Shown here in pieces: positions 1 through 5,003 of a stretch of 8,365 nt of DNA; position 1 is the stretch's first letter; each line of letters begins with the position of its first letter. Origin of the DNA: Candidatus Eiseniibacteriota bacterium (lineage in GTDB: Bacteria; Eisenbacteria; RBG-16-71-46); the NCBI GenBank assembly GCA_005893365.1, contig VBPB01000105.1, positions 1 to 8,365 on the forward strand. The letters are read 5' to 3'. A program made the position numbers and the translations under genes. A model generated the notes under the pieces. The model saw nothing but the letters and a program-made list of their open reading frames with translations, was not told where the DNA came from and ran no database searches.

Positions 1-1156
1 AGGCCGCGCCGGGGATGCGCCCCAGCACCACCAGCGCGTCGGTCACGGTCGCGGGCCCGCCGTGGCGGTAGCAGGCCGGGCCGGGGTCGGCCCCGGCGCT
101 CTCGGGTCCCACGCTCAGCAGGCCGCCCGGCTCGACGCGCGCGATCGAGCCCCCGCCCGCGCCCACGGTGTGCACGTCGAGCAGCGGGAGCAGCACCGGG
201 AAGCCCGCGACCTCGCGCCCGCGCCGCCGCGGCAGCTCGCCCGCGACGAACGCGCAGTCGGTCGAGGTGCCGCCCACGTCGAGCGTCAACGCCTCCTCCC
301 AACCGCAGGCGCGCGCCACGTCGCGCGCCGCCTTGAGTCCGGCCGCCGGCCCCGAGAGGAGCTGTCGCACCGGCTCGCGGGCCGCCGCCCGCGGCGGGGC
401 GGTCCCGCCGTGCGAGAGCACGACCTCGAGCCGGGCGCGGGTGCCGCGGGCGAGCCGGCCGAGATAGCCCGCGACCCGCGGCGCCAGGTACGCGTTGGTG
501 ACGGTGGTGGCCAGGCGCTCGTACTCGCGGTACTCGGGGGCGATGGCGCTCGAGCAGGTGACCGGGACGCCGAGGGAGGCCAGCGCGCGGGCCAGCCGGC
601 GCTCGTGGGCGGGCCAGGCGTAGGCGTGGAGCAGACCGATCGCCACCGCCTGGGGCCGCCGGGTGCCAACCGCGCGGGCCGCGCGGCGTACGGCCGTGGG
701 ACTCAGCGTCTGCCAGCGCTCGCCGTGGGGCCCGATGCGCTCGGGGACACCCAGGCGCCGGGCGGCCGGCACCAGCGGTGGCAGGCGATGGGGCGAGAGG
801 GTGTAGAGGTCGGGGCGGTCCTGGCGGCCGATCTCGAGCAGGTCCTCGAATCCCGCGGTGGTGAGCAGCACCACCCGCGCCCCCTTGCGCTCCAGCAGCG
901 CGTTGGTGGCCACGGTCGAGCCGTGGCGCACCCGGCTCGCCCGCGTCGCGCCGAGCCGCGCCAGGCCGGCGAGGACCGCCCGCTCCGCGGCCCGCGGCGT
1001 GGACGGGAGCTTGAAGGCGACCAACCGGCCCGAGACCAGGGCGACGAAGTCCGTGAACGTGCCGCCGGTGTCGATCCCCACCGCCGAAGGCGGGCGGGGC
1101 GAGACCTCGACTCGCGGCACCGCACCCCCGACCGGCGCCCGCCCGCGCCGCTTCAC
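1..1156 (-). CDS. hyuA: Hydantoinase/oxoprolinase family protein (HyuA-type), N-terminal 385 residues, 3' end beyond the window
   Basis: This is the ATP-dependent HyuA / N-methylhydantoinase A / 5-oxoprolinase alpha family, cytoplasmic enzymes that open cyclic amides such as hydantoins or 5-oxoproline with ATP. From the GTG at 1156 the frame is open to the window edge. Visible motifs are the actin-like phosphate loop GIDTGGTFTD at residues 27-36, HGSTVATNALLERKGA at about 78-93, LSGPAAGLKAARD at 267-279, the second phosphate loop LDVGGTSTD at 292-300, TVGAGGGSIA at 330-339, and AGADPGPACYRHGG at about 354-367. The family is usually 650-700 residues, so roughly the last 300 are missing here. 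The GTG overlaps the stop of the upstream VTT gene as GTGA, which implies translational coupling. A start at the GTG of residue 13 is possible, because the first 25 residues are not conserved. Family assignment is very safe. The substrate is unknown; a HyuB partner would be expected beyond the left edge. Confidence 0.93.
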   Translation of the reverse strand, partial: MKRRGRAPVGGAVPRVEVSPRPPSAVGIDTGGTFTDFVALVSGRLVAFKLPSTPRAAERAVLAGLARLGATRASRVRHGSTVATNALLERKGARVVLLTTAGFEDLLEIGRQDRPDLYTLSPHRLPPLVPAARRLGVPERIGPHGERWQTLSPTAVRRAARAVGTRRPQAVAIGLLHAYAWPAHERRLARALASLGVPVTCSSAIAPEYREYERLATTVTNAYLAPRVAGYLGRLARGTRARLEVVLSHGGTAPPRAAAREPVRQLLSGPAAGLKAARDVARACGWEEALTLDVGGTSTDCAFVAGELPRRRGREVAGFPVLLPLLDVHTVGAGGGSIARVEPGGLLSVGPESAGADPGPACYRHGGPATVTDALVVLGRIPGAA

Positions 1157-1695
1157 GAGGCCTTCTTCATGCGCCGGCGGAGGTGGTCGACCAGGAATCC
1201 GACCACGATCACGGCCACGGCGGCGACCTGCACCCAGGTCGGGATGTGCAGGTCTTGGGCGCGCCGCAGCGCGCGGCCGAGCAGCGCCAGGACGTAGAAG
1301 TAGGGCAGGGAGCCGAGGAACACCGCGAGCGAGTAGCGGGTCACGGGATACTCGACCACCGCCGCGACCACCTTGAGCGGCGCGTCGGGCAACGGGGTCG
1401 CGCGCGCCAGCAGCAGGGCCAGGAACGAGGTGGAGGGATACTGGCGGATCACCCCCTCGACCTTCTCACGCGACGGGATGAAGCGCTGCATCCAGCGGTG
1501 CCGGCTGGAGAGCGCCCAGCGCAGCAGCAGCAGCTGGAGGGCGCTGCCGGCGGCACTCGCGGCGCTGCCCAGCAGCCCCACCATCCACGGCTCGTGGGAG
1601 CGGCCGTAGTAGATCAACGTCGGGGTGGTGAGGAACGACAGCGTGCCGCCCTCGAGGAAGAGCAGCAGGCACATCATCCACAGCGACTGGGTCAC
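1153..1695 (-). CDS. VTT/DedA-type (SNARE-associated Golgi-like) integral membrane protein
   Basis: A 180-residue inner-membrane protein. Hydrophobic segments lie at about residues 5-30, 37-60, 89-115, 121-141 and 154-170, and the C-terminus is basic (HLRRRMKKAS). Residues 91-141 carry the VTT signature: a re-entrant stretch with R98, P101, P103 and P106, a helix ending at FLGSLPYFY (126-134), and LLGR (138-141). The DedA/TVP38/TMEM64 superfamily is linked to lipid scrambling and membrane homeostasis; the exact role here is unknown. It is slightly shorter than typical members (about 200-220). The start is a GTG with AGGAGG at 1705-1710, nine bases upstream. The stop overlaps the GTG of the hydantoinase gene. 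The preceding gene is 128 bp upstream, behind a strong hairpin, so this pair may be its own transcription unit, although I found no convincing promoter. Confidence 0.85.
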   Translation of the reverse strand: MTQSLWMMCLLLFLEGGTLSFLTTPTLIYYGRSHEPWMVGLLGSAASAAGSALQLLLLRWALSSRHRWMQRFIPSREKVEGVIRQYPSTSFLALLLARATPLPDAPLKVVAAVVEYPVTRYSLAVFLGSLPYFYVLALLGRALRRAQDLHIPTWVQVAAVAVIVVGFLVDHLRRRMKKAS

Positions 1696-1704
1696 CCGGC
1701 TCGA

Positions 1705-1710
1705 CCTCCT
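1705..1710 (-). promoter_or_regulatory. Ribosome binding site of the VTT gene
   Basis: A perfect AGGAGG on the minus strand lies nine bases before the GTG at 1695. It decides this non-ATG start. Confidence 0.8.
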
Positions 1711-1786
1711 GGTCCGCGGTCCGAGGCTGCGGCGGACGAGGCCGGGACACTAGCCGATTGTCCGCCCGGCTGCCGGGTCGCGTCGG

Positions 1787-1819
1787 GATCGGAGCGTCCG
1801 CGGGTGGGACGCTCCGATC
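1787..1819 (-). terminator. Perfect 13-bp hairpin just after the repeat membrane-protein gene
   Basis: GATCGGAGCGTCC (1787-1799) and GGACGCTCCGATC (1807-1819) are exact inverted copies around a seven-base loop. The hairpin begins four bases beyond the stop codon of the gene ending at 1824. No U-run follows on the minus strand, so it is not a canonical intrinsic terminator. It may act as a terminator in a high-GC genome, as a 3' mRNA stabiliser, or as a palindromic protein site. Confidence 0.6.
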
Positions 1820-1823
1820 GCGG

Positions 1824-3203
1824 TCAGGCGACCGGCGGGGGCGGATCCCCGGCCGGCATCGGCGGCGGCGGGATGTCGGTCCACGCCGGCGGCGGGGCGC
1901 CACCCGGCGCCGGCGGCGCGGCCGGCGGTGGTGCGGACGGCGGGGTCGGCGGCGCTCCACCCGCCGGGGCGGCCGCGCGCCCGGGCCACCACTGGTCCAG
2001 CGTCTCGCGCCGCCACTGCGTGCGCAGCAGCGCGCCCGCGCCGATGGTGGTGAGCGCGCAGCCGAGCACGGTCGCCAGCAGCACCAGCATGCCGCCCGGG
2101 AACCCGCCCATCGGCAGGCCGCCGAACAGGTGCCCGACCACGCGGATCGAGGTGACCGCCACGATGCCCCACGCCGCCATCAGCGTCAGCGAGGCGGCGC
2201 TGCGGCCCAGCTGGCGCGACAGCCGCTCGCCCAGCACCGCGGCCCCCACCACGTAACCCCACAGCACCAGCATCATCATGCCGAGCACGTAGGCCAGCAC
2301 CACCGCGAGCGCGATCGGGATGCCGATGATGGTGATGCACAGGATGGCGACCACCAGCACCAGCGCCAGGATCGACGGGATGATGAGCGCCCAGGCCAGC
2401 AGCCCGATGCCGAAGCACATCAGCGCCTCGCGCTTCACGGCGTCGAAGGCGGTGCGGGTGCGCATCGGCGCCAGCTGGGTGAAGCCCCAGGCGATCAGCA
2501 GCATGATGACCATCTTGGCGATCGCCCAGGCGGCCTTGAGCCCCGAGCCGACCAGCCCGAGGAGGCCCAGGAACGGCGCCCCGAACATGCCGCGCGGCAC
2601 CCCGCCCGCGGTCACCCGCTGGCCGCCGACGTGCGAGCCGGGGGACTCGCGCAGATGCCCGCCCAGGGTCACCACCTCGCCCTCGACGTCGCCGGTCGAG
2701 CTCAAGATGACGTCGCCGCCCATCGCCACCACGTCGCCTTCCACCCGCCCGTCCACGCGCACGTCGCCGCCCATCGCCACCACGTCACCGTCGATGGTCT
2801 GGCCCTCGCTGACGTGGATGTCGGAGCCGAAGCGCACCACGTCGCCCGAGCGGCTGTGACCGCCGATCTCGACGGCCGGGCGAGCGGTCGGCGTCGTGGG
2901 AGGCTCAGGACTCTCGGGCTCCTCGGGCGCCACGGGCGCCACGGGCGCCGGCGGGGTGGCCGCGGGGGCGGGGGCGGACGCGGCGCGGCGCGCGCGCCGG
3001 CTCGGCAGGTCCGGGACGCTCTCGGCCGGCACCGGCCGGAACTGCATCGCCTCCTGGGCCGCCGCCGGGGCGGGCCCCAGGCCCGCCACCGCGTGCGCGA
3101 GGGCGTGTCCGCGGCGGGGGCAACTGAGCAGCCCCAAGGTCGCCAGCGAGACGGCCACTCCGAACAGGCCGGCGATCACGAGCAGCACCGTCGTCTTGCG
3201 CAC
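1824..3203 (-). CDS. Membrane protein with bactofilin-like beta-repeat region and proline-rich linkers
   Basis: A 459-residue protein. In order it has an N-terminal hydrophobic segment (about residues 4-28), a Pro/Ala-rich linker (about 55-110), a short repetitive beta region (about 115-200), a multi-pass membrane domain (about 206-393, five or six segments) and a Pro/Ala/Gly-rich tail (about 410-459). In the beta region, rungs of about 17 residues recur with GDVVAMGGDV present twice (139-148 and 156-165), followed by GEVVTLGGHL. This resembles the bactofilin/polymer-forming right-handed solenoid. N-terminal LLSC at residues 25-28 is a weak lipobox, so the end could be a signal anchor or a lipoprotein signal. 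The start is GTG with AGGAGG nine bases upstream. It lies two bases after the stop of the DUF4097 gene, with the ribosome site inside that gene's last codons. I infer an envelope-structural or sensing role; no enzyme motif is visible. Confidence 0.85.
   Translation of the reverse strand: MRKTTVLLVIAGLFGVAVSLATLGLLSCPRRGHALAHAVAGLGPAPAAAQEAMQFRPVPAESVPDLPSRRARRAASAPAPAATPPAPVAPVAPEEPESPEPPTTPTARPAVEIGGHSRSGDVVRFGSDIHVSEGQTIDGDVVAMGGDVRVDGRVEGDVVAMGGDVILSSTGDVEGEVVTLGGHLRESPGSHVGGQRVTAGGVPRGMFGAPFLGLLGLVGSGLKAAWAIAKMVIMLLIAWGFTQLAPMRTRTAFDAVKREALMCFGIGLLAWALIIPSILALVLVVAILCITIIGIPIALAVVLAYVLGMMMLVLWGYVVGAAVLGERLSRQLGRSAASLTLMAAWGIVAVTSIRVVGHLFGGLPMGGFPGGMLVLLATVLGCALTTIGAGALLRTQWRRETLDQWWPGRAAAPAGGAPPTPPSAPPPAAPPAPGGAPPPAWTDIPPPPMPAGDPPPPVA
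2710..2786. repeat. 26-bp exact direct repeat, period 51 bp, inside the solenoid-coding region
   Basis: The same 26 bases occur at 2710-2735 and 2761-2786, in the same orientation. They encode the repeated rung motif GDVVAMGGDV of the membrane protein. The 51-bp period equals 17 codons, one solenoid rung. Identity at third codon positions points to recent duplication or gene conversion of a rung. Confidence 0.85.
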
Positions 3204-3205
3204 GT

Positions 3206-4273
3206 TCAGTCACCTCCTCCCGACACGCTGATATCCCCCGAAACGGTATGCAGGTTCACGGCGGTCTTGCCGCCGCGGATGGTGCCGGTCAGGCTCCGGC
3301 GCGAGACGCGACTCATCTCCATCGGCAGCGCCACGCGCAGCGAGCCGCTCGAGGTCCTGAGATCGAGCATGCACCGGACGCGGGGCTCCAGGTCGAGCCG
3401 GACCTCGCCGCTCGAGGTGCCCACCTCCACGCCCGTCACGGGCTCGCGCAGGCCGAGCGCCACCTCACCGCTGGCCGTGCCCACCCGGACGCTGCCCGAG
3501 ACGGCGCGGGCCACCACGTCGCCGCTCGAGGTCTCCGCGCGCAGCCCGCGCGGGGCGCGATCGGCCTTGATGTCGCCGCTCACGCTCGAGAGCGAGAGGC
3601 TGTCGCCGGCCGAGCGCACGGTGATGTCGCCGCTGCTGGTGGTGGCCACCAGCGGACCGGCCGCCTGCTCAAGCACCAGGTCGCCGCTGGTGCTGCTCAC
3701 CCGGGCGGCGCGCAACCCGTCGGCGCTCACGTCGCCGCTGCTGGTGGACACCTCGACCCGGTCGCCGGCCGACAGGACCTCGACGTCGCCGCTGGTGCTC
3801 CGCAGCACCTGTGGCCCCCGGACGCCCTCGGAGTGGATGTCGCCGCTGCTCTCGCGCACGACCGTCGCGAGCCCGGCCGGCACCTCGGCCGTGACGCGCA
3901 CCTCGTAGCGGGGGAACTTATGCGAGTCGAAGGAGAACAGGTCCCCGAGGCCGATGCGGATGTGACGCGGCTGGTAGCGGACCTCGACGCGATAGCGGTC
4001 GCCGCGCATCCCGGCCTCGACGACGATCCGACGCGCCAGGTCCCGGGCCTGCTCCTGGCGGCCCGACCGGACGATCTTGAGGGCGGTGATGTGCAGGCGC
4101 CCGTCGGGGCTCGGGACCAGGTCCACCCGGCCGCGGGCGTTGTCGATCTCGACGGTGGCGAATCCCCTCACCTCGACGGTCTTCTGGCTCTCTTCCCGCC
4201 AGACATCGTCGGCTCGGGCCGGACGCCCGGGGACGAGGAGCACCGCCACCACCACCCACCAGCGCCATCTCAC
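3206..4273 (-). CDS. Exported DUF4097-type protein with 18-residue SGD beta repeats
   Basis: A 355-residue protein. A signal peptide covers residues 1-21 (hydrophobic core WWVVVAVLLV, likely cleavage after ARA at 19-21), so the mature protein is periplasmic or extracellular. Residues 30-130 form a non-repetitive beta-rich part. From 140 to 355 the motif S-G-[D/E/S] recurs at residues 143, 161, 179, 196, 214, 232, 250, 268, 288, 309 and 345. The spacing is almost exactly 18 for the first eight, as expected for a stacked beta-solenoid. This is the hallmark of the DUF4097 / putative adhesin beta-strand-repeat family, whose function is mostly unknown; some members sit with envelope-stress genes. 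The frame is open upstream to 4429, but I chose the GTG at 4273 because it begins the signal peptide and has AAGGAGGG placed nine bases before it. The next gene starts two bases after the stop. Confidence 0.88.
   Translation of the reverse strand: MRWRWWVVVAVLLVPGRPARADDVWREESQKTVEVRGFATVEIDNARGRVDLVPSPDGRLHITALKIVRSGRQEQARDLARRIVVEAGMRGDRYRVEVRYQPRHIRIGLGDLFSFDSHKFPRYEVRVTAEVPAGLATVVRESSGDIHSEGVRGPQVLRSTSGDVEVLSAGDRVEVSTSSGDVSADGLRAARVSSTSGDLVLEQAAGPLVATTSSGDITVRSAGDSLSLSSVSGDIKADRAPRGLRAETSSGDVVARAVSGSVRVGTASGEVALGLREPVTGVEVGTSSGEVRLDLEPRVRCMLDLRTSSGSLRVALPMEMSRVSRRSLTGTIRGGKTAVNLHTVSGDISVSGGGD
3213..3218 (-). promoter_or_regulatory. Ribosome binding site of the repeat membrane protein, inside the upstream gene
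   Basis: AGGAGG on the minus strand, nine bases before the GTG at 3203, lies within the last codons of the DUF4097 gene. This layout indicates translational coupling of the two genes. Confidence 0.8.
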
Positions 4274-4281
4274 GTTCTGAG

Positions 4282-4289
4282 CCCTCCTT
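4282..4289 (-). promoter_or_regulatory. Ribosome binding site that fixes the DUF4097 start
   Basis: AAGGAGGG on the minus strand, with GGAGG ending nine bases before the GTG at 4273. It supports this start over the longer frame reaching 4429. Confidence 0.8.
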
Positions 4290-4454
4290 GGGATGGCTCG
4301 ACTACGCGACGGAGGGGCCGCAGGTTGCGCCAAACCGGGGCCCCGAGCGCCGTTCCGCTGGCCCGAGGCGCCGTGAGACCGGGGGCGGCCACGGGGTCGG
4401 AACGCCCCGGGCGGGCCCGAGGGGCCCAAGCGAGCGGCCTGCGACCATGAACAG

Positions 4455-4499
4455 CAAGGAGGGAAGTCCCCGAACGAGTCGGTTCCTCCCCTCCCCTTG
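4455..4499 (-). terminator. Imperfect hairpin after the lipoprotein gene, possible terminator
   Basis: The outer arms CAAGGAGGG (4455-4463) and CCCTCCCCTTG (4489-4499) pair with a two-base bulge. An inner stem CCGA/TCGG (4470-4473 with 4479-4482) closes a five-base loop. It starts about 34 bases after the lipoprotein stop. No U-run follows. It could end the lipoprotein transcript or sit as an intercistronic structure before the DUF4097 gene. The remaining bases of the 4274-4532 gap show no gene or clear promoter. Confidence 0.35.
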
Positions 4500-4532
4500 T
4501 GGTCTACGAGACACGAACGGCCCGACCGTGGC

Positions 4533-4715
4533 TCAGTGACCCATGCTGGTGTCCGCCATCGTGCTCTCGGGCATGGTGCTCGTCTCGGCCGGAGGCGTGG
4601 TGGTCTCCTGGGTCGCGGCGGGCGTCTCCTCGGCCTTCTTGGCGCAGCTCATCACGAACATCGCCAAACTCAGCGCCAGGAGAGCGACCAACGTCAGTGC
4701 GGCGTACTTACGCAT
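4533..4715 (-). CDS. Small Thr/Pro/Glu-rich lipoprotein, 60 residues
   Basis: A 60-residue precursor that I cannot assign to a named family. A type II signal peptide occupies residues 1-23: positive start MRK, hydrophobic core, and lipobox VMSC with the lipidated cysteine at residue 24. The mature part is only about 37 residues. It begins CAKKAEETP, is rich in Thr, Pro, Glu and Ser with no predicted fold, and ends with Met- and Ser-containing motifs and a terminal histidine (DTSMGH). It is probably a membrane-tethered disordered peptide. The start is the only clear ATG start besides metB, with GGAGG at 4725-4729, nine bases upstream. A promoter plus terminator-like block lies upstream, so expression could be controlled by attenuation. 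The downstream DUF4097 gene is 259 bp away. Confidence 0.85.
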   Translation of the reverse strand: MRKYAALTLVALLALSLAMFVMSCAKKAEETPAATQETTTPPAETSTMPESTMADTSMGH

Positions 4716-4724
4716 TCAACTTCA

Positions 4725-4729
4725 CCTCC
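4725..4729 (-). promoter_or_regulatory. Ribosome binding site of the small lipoprotein
   Basis: GGAGG on the minus strand, nine bases before the ATG at 4715. The stop codon of a 59-codon upstream frame (4901-4722) lies just beside it. Confidence 0.75.
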
Positions 4730-4796
4730 CCTCGATCCCGCCGCCCCGGGGTTCAACCCGTTCGCGGCGCTGATTGTCAGTGGGATTCAATAACAC

Positions 4797-4821
4797 AAAA
4801 AACACCACTGGGAAGCGGTGT
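4797..4821 (-). terminator. Rho-independent terminator between metB and the lipoprotein gene
   Basis: On the minus strand the 20 bases from 4821 to 4802 fold into an eight-pair stem (ACACC/GGTGT outermost, then a G-U, C-G and U-A pair) with the tetraloop UCCC. A run of six U begins in the last stem base and extends to 4797. On the plus strand the G-U pair becomes an A-C mismatch and the U-run is absent, so the signal is directional. It ends either the short transcript from the promoter at 4929-4957 or metB read-through. It lies 82 bases before the lipoprotein start, so it could also act as an attenuator. Confidence 0.8.
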
Positions 4822-4922
4822 CTCGGCTGACAACGTCCGTGCGTCCGACATGCGTTGCGCATGAGTGTGGTCGCTCGACCGGACCCCGCCGAAGGTGACA
4901 TCGCGGCGGCCCAGACAAACGT
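4797..4922 (-). ncRNA. Candidate small RNA or attenuated leader, about 125 nt
   Basis: This is the stretch between a predicted start site near 4922 and the terminator. Three local stems are visible on the minus strand before the terminator: CCGCCG/CGGCGG, GGTC-GAGC-GACC, and ATGCG-CAA-CGCAT. It matches no RNA family that I recognise, and no T-box, SAM or cobalamin core is evident. The alternative is that it is simply the 5' leader of the lipoprotein mRNA, with termination controlled in the leader. The promoter and terminator are well supported. The existence of a stable RNA is inference. Confidence 0.4.
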
Positions 4923-4928
4923 CGCGGT

Positions 4929-4957
4929 AGGCTAGGGTCACACCCCCGCGTTGTCAA
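4929..4957 (-). promoter_or_regulatory. Sigma70-type promoter, minus strand
   Basis: A perfect -35 TTGACA (4957-4952) is followed by a 17-base spacer and TAGCCT (4934-4929) as the -10. The -10 keeps the three most conserved positions (T, A and final T). The predicted start is near 4922. It sits about 47 bases after the metB stop, pointing toward the lipoprotein gene. Confidence 0.65.
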
Positions 4958-4964
4958 CCCGATT

Positions 4965-4982
4965 GGCCGGTTGGGGCCGGCC
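4965..4982 (-). terminator. GC-rich hairpin after metB, possible weak terminator
   Basis: GGCCGG (4965-4970) and CCGGCC (4977-4982) pair around a six-base loop, 21 bases beyond the metB stop. No U-run follows, so termination here is uncertain. Confidence 0.3.
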
Positions 4983-5003
4983 CGGCCCGCCAACTCACAG
5001 TCA

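Noticed and set aside
62..1297. Plus-strand frame of about 411 codons opposite the hydantoinase gene
   Set aside because: The opposite strand carries clear HyuA motifs in order; the plus-strand product is low-complexity Arg/Ala/Gly.
3350..3850. Repeated short DNA motif resembling a CRISPR-like array
   Set aside because: The repeats are imperfect, about 54 bp apart and in frame, and are explained by the 18-residue protein repeats.
1758..3908. Very long open frame on the plus strand (about 716 codons)
   Set aside because: It lies antisense to two well-supported genes, and its product is Arg/His/Ala-rich with no domain. Long antisense frames are expected in GC-rich DNA.
4310..4345. Sigma54-like GG...GC pattern upstream of the DUF4097 gene
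   Set aside because: The distance between the GG and GC elements is two bases too short for the -24/-12 consensus.
4274..4429. Longer N-terminus for the DUF4097 protein
   Set aside because: The extra 52 residues are Pro/Arg/Gly-rich and would bury the signal peptide. The GTG at 4273 has a strong, well-spaced ribosome site.
4787..4993. 68-codon minus-strand frame between metB and the lipoprotein gene
   Set aside because: It has no ribosome site, has random composition, and overlaps the promoter and terminator, which explain the region better.
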